Shown here piece by piece: positions 1 to 8,032 of a DNA stretch of 64,000 nt. How positions within the stretch are numbered: position 1 is the first letter of the stretch; every line of letters starts with the position of its first letter. The notes beneath the pieces were generated by a model. It searched no databases. It saw only the letters and a program-made list of their open reading frames with translations, and was not told where the DNA came from. The stretch spans positions 1 to 64,000 of the forward strand of contig NZ_FXAJ01000004.1 in NCBI RefSeq assembly GCF_900177535.1, given 5' to 3'. The position numbers and the translations under genes are program-made. Source of the stretch: Priestia filamentosa (GTDB lineage: Bacteria; Bacillota; Bacilli; Bacillales; Bacillaceae_H).

Positions 1-33
1 CTGACTAATACTAATCGATCGAGGACTTAACCT
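1..33 (+). rRNA. 23S rRNA, 3' end (partial)
   Basis: The first 33 bases match the conserved end of Bacillus 23S rRNA (ACTAATCGATCGAGGACTT followed by AACC). The rest of the gene lies upstream of the window. A 5S gene and a tRNA array follow on the same strand. Confidence 0.9.
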
Positions 34-112
34 AAGAATTGATCATAATCGGATATGTTTTTCCTTGCCTTGTTATTTAGTTTTGAGTGAACAACATTTT
101 TTTAAAAAACGC

Positions 113-141
113 TTGCTTTTTCGAAAGAATGCTTGTATAAT
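113..141 (+). promoter_or_regulatory. Sigma-A-type promoter between 23S and 5S
   Basis: TTGCTT (113-118) and a perfect TATAAT (136-141) are separated by exactly 17 bases in the 23S-5S spacer. Transcription would start about 30 bases before the 5S gene, so 5S and the tRNAs could be made independently of the upstream rRNA operon. The elements are seen; their activity is inferred. Confidence 0.55.
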
Positions 142-174
142 AGATAATGTTGCGTCACTTAACCAAAAGAATAT

Positions 175-291
175 GTCTGGTAACCATAGCCAAGAGGTCA
201 CACCTGTTCCCATGCCGAACACAGAAGTTAAGCTCTTGAGCGCCGATGGTAGTTGGGACTTTGTCCCTGTGAGAGTAGGACGTTGCCAGGC
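175..291 (+). rRNA. rrf: 5S ribosomal RNA
   Basis: The sequence carries the standard 5S landmarks: AAGAGGTCACACCTGTTCCC, CCGAACACAGAAGTTAAGCTC and GTGAGAGTAGGACG. Helix I closes between about 176-184 and 282-290. Its length of about 116 nt is normal for Bacillus. The first tRNA begins 9 bases downstream. Confidence 0.93.
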
Positions 292-300
292 TAACCATAT

Positions 301-375
301 TCCACAGTAGCTCAGTGGTAGAGCTATCGGCTGTTAACCGATCGGTCGTAGGTTCGAATCCTACCTGTGGAGCCA
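301..375 (+). tRNA. tRNA-Asn(GTT)
   Basis: The cloverleaf has acceptor TCCACAG/CTGTGGA, anticodon GTT and an encoded CCA end. It is the first tRNA of the array, as in the B. subtilis trnD array. Confidence 0.95.
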
Positions 376-378
376 TTT

Positions 379-470
379 GGAGAGCTGTCCGAGTGGTCGA
401 AGGAGCACGATTGGAAATCGTGTAGGCGGCTAACGTTGTCTCAAGGGTTCGAATCCCTTGCTCTCCGCCA
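379..470 (+). tRNA. tRNA-Ser(GGA)
   Basis: This is a class II tRNA of 92 nt with a long variable arm, anticodon GGA and encoded CCA. The acceptor arms pair as GGAGAGC with GCTCTCC. Confidence 0.95.
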
Positions 471-483
471 CTACTCAACTTAT

Positions 484-558
484 GGCCCGTTGGTCAAGCG
501 GTTAAGACACCGCCCTTTCACGGCGGTAACACGGGTTCGAATCCCGTACGGGTCACCA
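484..558 (+). tRNA. tRNA-Glu(TTC)
   Basis: Acceptor GGCCCGT pairs with ACGGGTC, the anticodon is TTC and CCA is encoded. Confidence 0.95.
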
Positions 559-590
559 TTTTACTATATTACATAGACTACTGTTTTTGT

Positions 591-666
591 GGAGGATTAG
601 CTCAGCTGGGAGAGCATCTGCCTTACAAGCAGAGGGTCGGCGGTTCGAGCCCGTCATCCTCCACCA
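591..666 (+). tRNA. tRNA-Val(TAC)
   Basis: Acceptor GGAGGAT pairs with ATCCTCC, the anticodon is TAC and CCA is encoded. Confidence 0.95.
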
Positions 667-680
667 TTTAAACAACATAT

Positions 681-757
<77 letters not shown>

Positions 758-760
758 AAA

Positions 761-836
761 GGTCCCGTGGTGTAGCGGTTAACATGCCTGCCTGTCACGC
801 AGGAGATCGCGGGTTCGATTCCCGTCGGGACCGCCA
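761..836 (+). tRNA. tRNA-Asp(GTC)
   Basis: Acceptor GGTCCCG pairs with CGGGACC, the anticodon is GTC and CCA is encoded. Confidence 0.95.
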
Positions 837-855
837 TTATTTTGAAATTATATAC

Positions 856-931
856 GGCTCAGTAGCTCAGTTGGTAGAGCAATGGACTGAAAATCCATGT
901 GTCGGCGGTTCGATTCCGTCCTGAGCCACCA
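856..931 (+). tRNA. tRNA-Phe(GAA)
   Basis: Acceptor GGCTCAG pairs with CTGAGCC, the anticodon is GAA and CCA is encoded. In B. subtilis trnD a tRNA-Thr follows this gene. Here tRNA-Tyr starts only 25 bases later, so no Thr gene fits. Confidence 0.95.
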
Positions 932-955
932 TTTATCATGTTTGACAATGAAGAT

Positions 956-1040
956 GGAGGGGTAGCGAAGTGGCTAAACGCGGCAGACTGTAAATCTGCT
1001 CCCTCTGGGTTCGGCGGTTCGAATCCGTCCCCCTCCACCA
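956..1040 (+). tRNA. tRNA-Tyr(GTA)
   Basis: This is a class II tRNA of 85 nt with anticodon GTA and encoded CCA. Confidence 0.95.
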
Positions 1041-1048
1041 TTTCTTAC

Positions 1049-1122
1049 AGGGGCATAGTTTAAAGGTAGAACAGAGGTCTCCAAAACCTCCGGTGTGGGT
1101 TCGATTCCTACTGCCCCTGCCA
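1049..1122 (+). tRNA. tRNA-Trp(CCA)
   Basis: Acceptor AGGGGCA pairs with TGCCCCT, the anticodon is CCA, the discriminator is G and CCA is encoded. Confidence 0.95.
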
Positions 1123-1131
1123 AATTAAAAT

Positions 1132-1208
1132 GGCGGTTGTGGCGAAGTGGTTAACGCACCAGATTGTGGCTCTGGCACTCGTGGGTTCGATTCCCATCAA
1201 TCGCCCCA
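1132..1208 (+). tRNA. tRNA-His(GTG)
   Basis: The anticodon is GTG. The 5' end carries the extra G(-1) opposite discriminator C73 that is characteristic of tRNA-His. CCA is encoded. Confidence 0.94.
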
Positions 1209-1256
1209 TTTAGTTTACATATAAAATACATATTATACTTTCAGGCATCATATAAA

Positions 1257-1331
1257 TGGGCTATAGCCAAGCGGTAAGGCAACGGACTTTGACTCCGTCA
1301 TGCGTTGGTTCGAATCCAGCTAGCCCAGCCA
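1257..1331 (+). tRNA. tRNA-Gln(TTG)
   Basis: Acceptor TGGGCTA pairs with TAGCCCA, the anticodon is TTG and CCA is encoded. Confidence 0.95.
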
Positions 1332-1335
1332 ATAT

Positions 1336-1410
1336 GCGGAAGTAGTTCAGTGGTAGAACACCACCTTGCCAAGGTGGGGGTCGCGGGTTCGAATCCCGTC
1401 TTCCGCTCCA
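1336..1410 (+). tRNA. tRNA-Gly(GCC)
   Basis: Acceptor GCGGAAG pairs with CTTCCGC, the anticodon is GCC and CCA is encoded. Confidence 0.95.
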
Positions 1411-1423
1411 TCTATTTTAAGAC

Positions 1424-1494
<71 letters not shown>

Positions 1495-1502
1495 TTTTTT
1501 GT

Positions 1503-1533
1503 ATCTGCTATTTATAGCAGATTTGTTTTTTAT
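1503..1533 (+). terminator. Terminator-like hairpin inside the tRNA array
   Basis: ATCTGCTA (1503-1510) pairs perfectly with TAGCAGAT (1515-1522) across a 4-base loop, followed by TTGTTTTTT. It lies between tRNA-Cys and tRNA-Leu and could partly terminate the array before its last gene. The stem is AT-rich, so strength is uncertain. Confidence 0.55.
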
Positions 1534-1535
1534 AT

Positions 1536-1616
1536 GCCGGTGTGGCGGAATTGGCAGACGCGCACGACTCAAAATCGTGTTCCTCTGGAGTGTCGGTTCG
1601 AACCCGACCACCGGTA
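1536..1616 (+). tRNA. tRNA-Leu(CAA), CCA not encoded
   Basis: This is a class II tRNA with anticodon CAA. Acceptor GCCGGTG pairs with CACCGGT (G1-T72 wobble) and the discriminator is A. TCA rather than CCA follows. B. subtilis trnD ends with two Leu genes; only this one is present. Confidence 0.92.
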
Positions 1617-1637
1617 TCAGATATTGTAGTGAGATTA

Positions 1638-1670
1638 AGACTTCAACGATTAGGTTGAGGTCTTTTTTTG
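1638..1670 (+). terminator. Terminator of the tRNA array
   Basis: AGACTTCAAC (1638-1647) pairs with GTTGAGGTCT (1654-1663; one wobble) and a run of seven T follows. The 300 bases from here to the next gene show only short AT-rich repeats. Confidence 0.85.
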
Positions 1671-1970
1671 TGCTTGTTTAACATGATAAAATAAGCTTGA
1701 ATTGTGTACGTATAGTTGTGTGCTTTAAGTTGTATTACTGAGAGGAAGTAGGAAATACACATAGAAATAAGTAAGAATAAATTCTTGCAAGAGAAAGTCT
1801 TTGAAGCATTTCTCAAAAGTTTATAATTTAAATATCATACATATAAAGAAGAAGAGAGGAAAGTATAAAAGTGGTTAAAGAATATTTTTGAAAATGTCTC
1901 ATATGAAGGATTTTCCTCATATAGTTGCGAGTATGAAAGATATATCAATATATAAATGGAGTGGAGTATT

Positions 1971-2720
1971 ATGTCCTTTAATGGAAGGGTTGTTGTTGTA
2001 ACAGGAGCAGCAAATGGAATTGGGAAAGAGGTATCAAAACAATATGCAGCAAAAGGAGCAAACGTTATAATAGCTGATTTTGATGAAGAAGCAGGAAGAG
2101 AGCATGAAAAGCAAATTCGTCAAGATGGAGGCAAAGCAACCTTTATTAAAACAGATGTAAGAAATGAAAAGGATATTATCAACTTAATGACAGAAGCTGT
2201 TCGTACATATGGAAAGATTGATATTTTAATAAATAACGCTGGCGTTTCGAGATGGAAATCTCCTTATGAGCTATCCATTGAAGAATGGGATGACATAATT
2301 AATACAAACTTACGAAGCGTATTTTTATGTTCTAGAGAAGCTGCAAAGGAAATAAAGAAAAATGACATAGGTGGCGCTATTGTGAATATGGCTTCAACAA
2401 GGGCGGCAATGTCAGAACCACATACAGAAGGATACGCGGCAACAAAAGGAGGAATTGTGGCCTTAACGCATGCATTAGCTATTTCCTTTAGTGAGGATAA
2501 AATTACTGTTAATTCCATTTCACCAGGATGGATTGAAACAGATAATTATGAATCACTGCGCAACATTGATCATACTCAACATCCATCGCAACGAGTAGGA
2601 AAACCAAGTGATATTGCAAAAGCATGTTTATATCTAACACATCTTGACAATGATTTCGTAACAGGGACAAACCTTGTTGTAGATGGTGGAATGACCCGAA
2701 AAATGATTTATGAATATTGA
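1971..2720 (+). CDS. SDR-family NAD(P)-dependent oxidoreductase
   Basis: The 249-residue protein is a classical short-chain dehydrogenase. It has the TGAANGIG cofactor loop at about residue 10, NNAG near residue 85, the catalytic YxxxK as YAATK, and a C-terminal VVDGGMT typical of 3-oxoacyl-ACP reductase/glucose-dehydrogenase-like SDRs. The ATG at 1971 is preferred because GGAGTGGAG lies at the right distance; an ATG at 1956 would put the ribosome site inside the gene. The substrate cannot be told from sequence. It is monocistronic, lying between two terminators. Confidence 0.88.
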   Translation: MSFNGRVVVVTGAANGIGKEVSKQYAAKGANVIIADFDEEAGREHEKQIRQDGGKATFIKTDVRNEKDIINLMTEAVRTYGKIDILINNAGVSRWKSPYELSIEEWDDIINTNLRSVFLCSREAAKEIKKNDIGGAIVNMASTRAAMSEPHTEGYAATKGGIVALTHALAISFSEDKITVNSISPGWIETDNYESLRNIDHTQHPSQRVGKPSDIAKACLYLTHLDNDFVTGTNLVVDGGMTRKMIYEY

Positions 2721-2746
2721 AAGCAGGAGCAGTTCCTGCTTTTTTG
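2721..2746 (+). terminator. Rho-independent terminator after the SDR gene
   Basis: AAGCAGGA pairs with TCCTGCTT and a T-run follows. Confidence 0.85.
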
Positions 2747-3005
2747 GTAAGAAAAATTGAGGAGCCTAGAAACATTTGGTGAGGTATTCAACCTTTTAAC
2801 CGATTTTCTTTGATAACTTACTTATGTCTATATTTATTATCAAAATGATAAGAGACCTTAAAGTAAAAACATTTATCATTTACAATAAAACGTATTCACT
2901 CTAACATGAAAAGTAACAAAGGTAATAAAGCTGGAATCTACGTATACATACCTCAAGCATTAATTATTGAAACTACATAAGGAATAGTTTAAGGAGGAAA
3001 ATGAA

Positions 3006-4754
3006 GTGAAGAAAATCATTAATAATCCTGAAGATGTTGTTATGGAAATGTGCAATGGAATTGTAATGGCTCATCCAGAGCTTGAGCTTCTAAAGAAATA
3101 TAAAGTGATTAAGAAAAAAGAAATGAACAACAACAAAGTGACGTTAATTAGCGGTGGTGGAAGCGGTCATGAACCATCACATGCGGGGCTGGTTGGAAAA
3201 GGTATGTTAGATGCAGCGGTATGTGGAGATATGTTTGCTTCTCCTTCTCAAATTCAAGTCTATCAAGCTATTAAAGCAACAGAGGGTAAAAAGGGCACAC
3301 TACTAATCATTAAGAACTATAGCGGAGATATTATGAACTTTAAGAACGGAGCTCACTTAGCTTCAGAAGACGGTATTAATGTTGAATATGTTCGTGTTGA
3401 CGATGATATTGCGGTAGAAGACAGTCTATATACAGTTGGTCGCCGTGGCGTAGCTGGTGTTGTGCTTGTGCACAAAATTGCTGGTGCTGCAGCTGAGGAA
3501 GGGAAAGACTTATTGGAAGTGAAGGCTATTGCAGAAAAGGCAGTGGAAAATGTGCGTAGTATAGGAGTTGCTCTTACATCTTGTACATTACCTGCAAGCG
3601 GTTCCCCAACGTTTAAGATTGATGAGGATGAAATGGAATATGGTGTAGGGATTCATGGAGAGCCAGGCATTAAACGAGAAAAAATTGCAAGTGCTGACGA
3701 GTTAGCAGAACGTATGGTGCGTGATTTACTAAAAGATTTAAACATAAAAGGTGAAGAGATAGCAGTATTAGTAAATGGATTCGGTGGAACGCCATTGCAG
3801 GAGCTTTATCTTTTTAACAATGCAGTAGCAAGAGAGTTCTCTAATCGAAAGATAAAAGTTAACCGAACTTTTGTTGGAAATTACATGACAAGCATTGATA
3901 TGGCTGGTGTGTCACTATCTATTATGAAATTGGACGATGAATTAAAAACATTGCTTTCTAATAAATCAGATGCACCAGCATTTAAAGTAGATGGACCTGT
4001 TCAGCAAGTAGAGTATGCAGGTGTTGAGGAAGAAAAAACAGTAGGATCAGTTCATTTTGAAGTAGAGACAGAAGAAGAATATCGTGTTGTGAAAGATAAT
4101 GTAATTTCGTTAGGAAATATGATTTATCTTGTTGATAAAATGAGTGAAGTGATTATTAAAAACGAGTTATCTTTTTGTAAGTTAGATTCTCATGCAGGTG
4201 ACGGTGATTTTGGGACAAGTGTTGCTAAAGGGTTTAGACAGTTAAAGCGTGAGTGGAAAACAATTATCAATGAAGAGACATTAAGTATAGGTAGTTTCTT
4301 AGATAGCAGTTCAATGGTTATTATGGAACATTGTGGAGGAGCTTCTGGTCCAATATGGGGTGGGGCTTTTAGAGCAGCAGGTAAGGCTGTAGGAGAGAAA
4401 CGTGCACTAACAGTGCAAGAGTTTTCTGACATGCTTCAAGCTGTTGTAGCGGGAATACAAGACATTGGAGAGCGTTCATTTGGCAGAGGAGCAGAAGTTG
4501 GCGATAAAACGCTCATAGATGCGCTTGTACCATGTGCCGATGCTTGGAAAGAGTGTGCAGAGCACGGTGAGGAGATGAAGACAGCCTTCCATAAAGGAGC
4601 AGAAGCGGCTGTAAACGGAGCTGAGAAGACAAAAGAAATCGTGGCTCGAATGGGACGGGCTGGTACTGTTGGAGAAAGAAGCTTAGGTCATCCTGATGCA
4701 GGAGCACATGCTTTAGGGTTTATTTTTACAGAACTTGCGGAGGTACTAAAATAA
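3006..4754 (+). CDS. Dihydroxyacetone kinase, single-chain DhaK-DhaL
   Basis: This 582-residue enzyme joins a DhaK domain (about 1-340) to a DhaL domain (about 370-582), the layout of ATP-dependent dihydroxyacetone kinases (EC 2.7.1.29). DhaK carries GGGSGHE (50-56) and the substrate-binding histidine in GIHGEPG (H217). DhaL carries the metal/ATP motif DGDFGTS around residue 400. No PTS DhaM is nearby, which fits ATP use. The start is GTG at 3006, 8 bases after a strong AGGAGG; the ATG at 3001 runs into a stop after two codons. The product, DHA phosphate, joins the pathway fed by glpFKD elsewhere in the window. Confidence 0.92.
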   Translation: MKKIINNPEDVVMEMCNGIVMAHPELELLKKYKVIKKKEMNNNKVTLISGGGSGHEPSHAGLVGKGMLDAAVCGDMFASPSQIQVYQAIKATEGKKGTLLIIKNYSGDIMNFKNGAHLASEDGINVEYVRVDDDIAVEDSLYTVGRRGVAGVVLVHKIAGAAAEEGKDLLEVKAIAEKAVENVRSIGVALTSCTLPASGSPTFKIDEDEMEYGVGIHGEPGIKREKIASADELAERMVRDLLKDLNIKGEEIAVLVNGFGGTPLQELYLFNNAVAREFSNRKIKVNRTFVGNYMTSIDMAGVSLSIMKLDDELKTLLSNKSDAPAFKVDGPVQQVEYAGVEEEKTVGSVHFEVETEEEYRVVKDNVISLGNMIYLVDKMSEVIIKNELSFCKLDSHAGDGDFGTSVAKGFRQLKREWKTIINEETLSIGSFLDSSSMVIMEHCGGASGPIWGGAFRAAGKAVGEKRALTVQEFSDMLQAVVAGIQDIGERSFGRGAEVGDKTLIDALVPCADAWKECAEHGEEMKTAFHKGAEAAVNGAEKTKEIVARMGRAGTVGERSLGHPDAGAHALGFIFTELAEVLK

Positions 4755-4767
4755 ATGAATAAAGTTC

Positions 4768-4812
4768 AAGAGCCGGAAGAGCATAACGCTTCCGGCTCTT
4801 AATTTTATTTTT
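4768..4812 (+). terminator. Strong terminator after the DHA kinase
   Basis: A 12-bp perfect stem, AAGAGCCGGAAG/CTTCCGGCTCTT, is followed by AATTTTATTTTT. The converging gene at 4811 probably shares it. Confidence 0.88.
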
Positions 4813-5068
4813 AATCTTCCAGCACTAAAATATCTAGCTGCTGTGCTGCTTTACAATCATATAGAGAGATAAGATCGATAAGAAGATAAGCGTCATATTC
4901 TCTGATTGCTTCTGCAACAGCCTCTAGGTCATCAAGTAGGTATAAGGTATTATCTTTACAACATAGCTCTTCCATGTATTTGAAAAGAAGCGCATTTTCT
5001 TTGAGTGGATGTATATTGAAGCCGTTTGCTAATACTTCAACGGCGCTTTTTACAAAATGATTTTCCAA
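4811..5068 (-). CDS. Hypothetical protein (85 aa)
   Basis: I do not recognise this small acidic protein. It is rich in leucine and acidic residues (DDLEAVAEAIREYDAYLLIDLI) and looks soluble and alpha-helical. The start is TTG with AAAGGAG eight bases upstream. It lies 42 bases downstream of another small gene on the same strand, so the two probably form an operon. Confidence 0.6.
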   Translation of the reverse strand: MENHFVKSAVEVLANGFNIHPLKENALLFKYMEELCCKDNTLYLLDDLEAVAEAIREYDAYLLIDLISLYDCKAAQQLDILVLED

Positions 5069-5110
5069 CGATTAGACTCCTTTATAAGATAATAAATGAT
5101 GGTTATTCTT

Positions 5111-5380
5111 TTAAAAGTTTTCTTTCGCTAATACTTTTTCTAATTGAAGTTGAAAAAGTTCTGTTTGGAGAGGATCTTTTAATACTTCTTCAATGTTCGT
5201 TCTTTCAATAAAATTTCTCATTTCTGTATTCGCTTGAAACAGCGTTCCATATCTGTTCACTATTTCTTGAAACCATTTCTCTTTTTTTAGCCTTTTAAAT
5301 TTAGTATTGATAAGTTTACTTCTGCATGACGAGACAGAGGTTAAGACTCCTTCAAGAATACTAAACAACAGGTTAGCCAT
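5111..5380 (-). CDS. Hypothetical protein (89 aa)
   Basis: The protein is unrecognised. The N-terminus is hydrophobic (MANLLFSILEGVL), the middle is basic (KFKRLKKEKW) and the C-terminal half is helical. AGGAGG sits seven bases before the ATG, which supports real translation. It is probably the first gene of a two-gene unit with the 85-residue gene downstream. Confidence 0.62.
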   Translation of the reverse strand: MANLLFSILEGVLTSVSSCRSKLINTKFKRLKKEKWFQEIVNRYGTLFQANTEMRNFIERTNIEEVLKDPLQTELFQLQLEKVLAKENF

Positions 5381-5536
5381 TGTTGTTCCTCCTTTTGTTT
5401 CCTCAATATCTGTACTAATAAGACGGAGATAGTAAATGGAAGTTTCACTATAATTAGGAAAAAAGGCAATTTTTATTTTATAAGATGCGTCATTTTAACT
5501 TAAACTATAGGTTATAAAGGAAAGGGGACTTATTTA

Positions 5537-6514
5537 ATGAAGGAGAACATTCGAGAATATACGTTGAAAAATGAGAAGTTAACAGTTAAGTTTATGAACT
5601 ATGGTGCTTATATTACTCACATCTTATTGAAAAATGGGCAAAATGTTGTGATGAACTATGCTGATATTAATAGTTATTTTGATGATAAACACTGTTTGAA
5701 TTGTTTTGTTGGTCCTGTTATTGGACGGATTGCAAATGCTGAATTTACGCTCGAAGAAAAAGAATATAAGCTTGAAAAAAATGATGGAGAACATAATTTG
5801 CATAGCGGATCTGCTAACTTAGCAACGAAGTTTTGGGATGTAGCTGTAAGCGAAGAAAATACTCTTGCTGTTCTTACATATCGTACAAAAGACGGAGAAG
5901 GCGGATTTCCTGGCAATGTTGACGTTTCGGTCACTTATAAACTAGAAGGAGAGACGCTAGTTATTAAAACAGAAGCAGAAACAGACAAACCGACTCTTTT
6001 TGCGCCATCCCTTCATTTTCATTTCAATCTTGAACATTTTGAAGAAGGGATTGAGAATCATATACTGAAAATCTCTGCCGAAAAGTTTACACAATTAACA
6101 GAGGAAGTTATACCGACAGGAACATTACTCAACGTAGAAGATACACCATTTGATTTTCGAGAGGATGTCAAGATAGGAAGATTCATCTCGAAAGATGACC
6201 CCCAGCTTAATATTGAAGGCGGATATGATCATGGGTTTTTACTTCAAGACAAAGAAGTTGTGCTGAAAAATAAAAACAAAACAGTTGAACTTCATGCAAC
6301 AACAACAGAGCCAGCTGTTGTAATTTATACAAACAATGGGTTAACCGAAAAAGAGAGAATCAATGAAGGAAGGGCTGGCTTTAAACATGGTGCTATTTGC
6401 ATTGAACTGCAAAAGTTACCTGATGCGATTCATCATGAGAATTTCCCTAGTGCTGTTCTTTATCCTGAAAAGCCGTTTCAAGAAGAAAGCCGTTATACAT
6501 TTCGACTCAAATAG
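5537..6514 (+). CDS. galM: Aldose 1-epimerase (galactose mutarotase family)
   Basis: The 325-residue protein has the conserved points of the family: R in GRIANA, the catalytic histidine region EHNLHSG, the second histidine in SLHFHFNL, the aspartate in GYDHGF, and the catalytic glutamate in ICIELQKLPDA. These enzymes interconvert alpha and beta anomers of aldoses in the cytoplasm. No other galactose genes are adjacent, so the true sugar is uncertain. AGGAAAGGGG precedes the ATG at 5537. The gene converges on narK over a shared terminator. Confidence 0.87.
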   Translation: MKENIREYTLKNEKLTVKFMNYGAYITHILLKNGQNVVMNYADINSYFDDKHCLNCFVGPVIGRIANAEFTLEEKEYKLEKNDGEHNLHSGSANLATKFWDVAVSEENTLAVLTYRTKDGEGGFPGNVDVSVTYKLEGETLVIKTEAETDKPTLFAPSLHFHFNLEHFEEGIENHILKISAEKFTQLTEEVIPTGTLLNVEDTPFDFREDVKIGRFISKDDPQLNIEGGYDHGFLLQDKEVVLKNKNKTVELHATTTEPAVVIYTNNGLTEKERINEGRAGFKHGAICIELQKLPDAIHHENFPSAVLYPEKPFQEESRYTFRLK

Positions 6515-6515
6515 T

Positions 6516-6545
6516 AAAAAGAAGCACTTTAAAGTGCTTCTTTTT
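6516..6545. terminator. Bidirectional terminator (perfect 30-bp palindrome)
   Basis: AAAAAGAAGCACTTT is followed immediately by its exact reverse complement, giving A- and T-runs on both sides. It serves galM (+) and narK (-). Confidence 0.85.
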
Positions 6546-7749
6546 AAATTTTAACCGATTCATTTTGAGCATTCCACGTTCTTTTCCACGTTTGCTGGGC
6601 AACAACAAGAACGGTTAAAGCAACAAGAATAATGGCCGAAAAGGCGATAAAACCTGTTGCATACGTATTTGTCGTGCTTTTTAAAGTACCGAGTAAGTTT
6701 GGAACAAAAAAGCCTCCAATTCCGCCAGCAGCCCCAACAATTCCTGTAATCATACCGATTTGCTTTTGAAAGCGTTGTGGAACAAGTTGGAATACAGCGC
6801 CATTTCCCATACCAAGACAGGCCATAGCAATGAATAAAATGGCAATCGCAAGCCCAAGTCCAGGAAGTTGTGCAACACCAAACATACAAAGAGCAGCTCC
6901 AATATATAAGCACATAAGAATACGAGCTCCCCCAAATTTATCAGAAAGAAAACCACCGATTGGGCGAACGAAGCTTCCTGCTGCAACGCAAAGTGTGAGA
7001 AAGTCTCCTGCTGCAACTTTACTTAACCCATATTGATCAACGAAGAAAATACTTAAGAAGCTTGTAAGGCCCACAAATCCACCAAATGTTACGCTATAGA
7101 GAAGACAGAAAAACCATGTATCTCGATATTTAAAAACTTTAAGGTATTCTTTTAAAGGTTGTGGAGCAGGCTGTGAAGGAGCGTCTTTTGCTGTGAAAAT
7201 AAAGATTAAGAATACGAGTAAAAGTGGGATAATAGCCATTCCCATTACACCGTGCCAACCGTATACTTCAGCAAGACGAGGGCCAAACAATGTAGCTAGA
7301 AGGGTTCCGCTATTTCCAGCGCCTGCAATCCCCATTGCAAGGCCTTGAAGATGTGGTGGATACCAGCGGCTTGCCATTGGTAAAGCAACAGAGAAGCTTG
7401 CACCTGCAACACCAAGCAAAATCCCGATTATGTACAGTTCGCCCATTGTATTTCCAAACTGCCATCCAAGCACAAGCGGAACTAGTGTGGCACACATGCC
7501 GATAATTGCTGTTTTCCTTGGTCCTATTCGGTCTGTTAGCATTCCTAAAAGAATACGGAAAATAGATCCTCCCAAAATAGGAATAGCGACAATTAAGCCT
7601 TTTTCACTTGGAGAAAGTCCAAAATCATTTGTAATATAAACGCCTAATGCACCGAGCATTACCCAAATCATAAAACTAACGTCAAAGTATAAAAAAGCTG
7701 AAAATAAAGATGGAGCATGACCACTTGTTCTCAATTGAGATAATTTCAT
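6544..7749 (-). CDS. narK: NarK-type nitrate/nitrite transporter (MFS)
   Basis: This 401-residue major facilitator protein has about 12 membrane segments and both nitrate signatures: GAGNSGT in the fifth segment and GAAGGIGG in the eleventh. The MFS loop DRIGPRK follows segment 2. Nitrate/nitrite porters of this family feed nitrate reduction or export nitrite. No nitrate reductase or fnr gene lies nearby, and no clear FNR box is visible upstream. The ATG at 7749 has GAAGGAGG seven bases before it; the 14-codon upstream extension is rejected for lack of a ribosome site. The 283-base gap to the next gene shows nothing else definite. Confidence 0.9.
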   Translation of the reverse strand: MKLSQLRTSGHAPSLFSAFLYFDVSFMIWVMLGALGVYITNDFGLSPSEKGLIVAIPILGGSIFRILLGMLTDRIGPRKTAIIGMCATLVPLVLGWQFGNTMGELYIIGILLGVAGASFSVALPMASRWYPPHLQGLAMGIAGAGNSGTLLATLFGPRLAEVYGWHGVMGMAIIPLLLVFLIFIFTAKDAPSQPAPQPLKEYLKVFKYRDTWFFCLLYSVTFGGFVGLTSFLSIFFVDQYGLSKVAAGDFLTLCVAAGSFVRPIGGFLSDKFGGARILMCLYIGAALCMFGVAQLPGLGLAIAILFIAMACLGMGNGAVFQLVPQRFQKQIGMITGIVGAAGGIGGFFVPNLLGTLKSTTNTYATGFIAFSAIILVALTVLVVAQQTWKRTWNAQNESVKI

Positions 7750-8032
7750 TATTATTCCTCCTTCTAGTGATAAGTTGTAGATGACCTTCAAACTTAATAA
7801 AGATGTACGAAAAGGATATCTTTTTTTATTTATACTATCTGTGAAAAAATTAATAAATTGATATGTAAGGAAATGTAACGTGAAATAGGCGTTTTTTGTA
7901 GTGGATAGAAATGTTACTAGTTAATTTAACTAACGCGGAGAAGATTTTTTGGATAAGAAGTACAGTTGGTTGACTCGGTATTTAAAAATTTCGTACACTG
8001 ACGAGTAGATAAGAAAAAGAAGGTGTTGGGCT

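Noticed and set aside
1211-1240. Possible promoter between tRNA-His and tRNA-Gln (TTTACA and TATACT)
   Set aside because: The spacer is only 14 bases, too short for sigma-A.
6560-6913. 117-codon alternative frame within narK
   Set aside because: The Cys/Trp-rich composition is typical of a wrong frame of a membrane-protein gene.
7750-8032. FNR-type site upstream of narK
   Set aside because: One TGTGA half is present, but no TCACA half lies at the right spacing.
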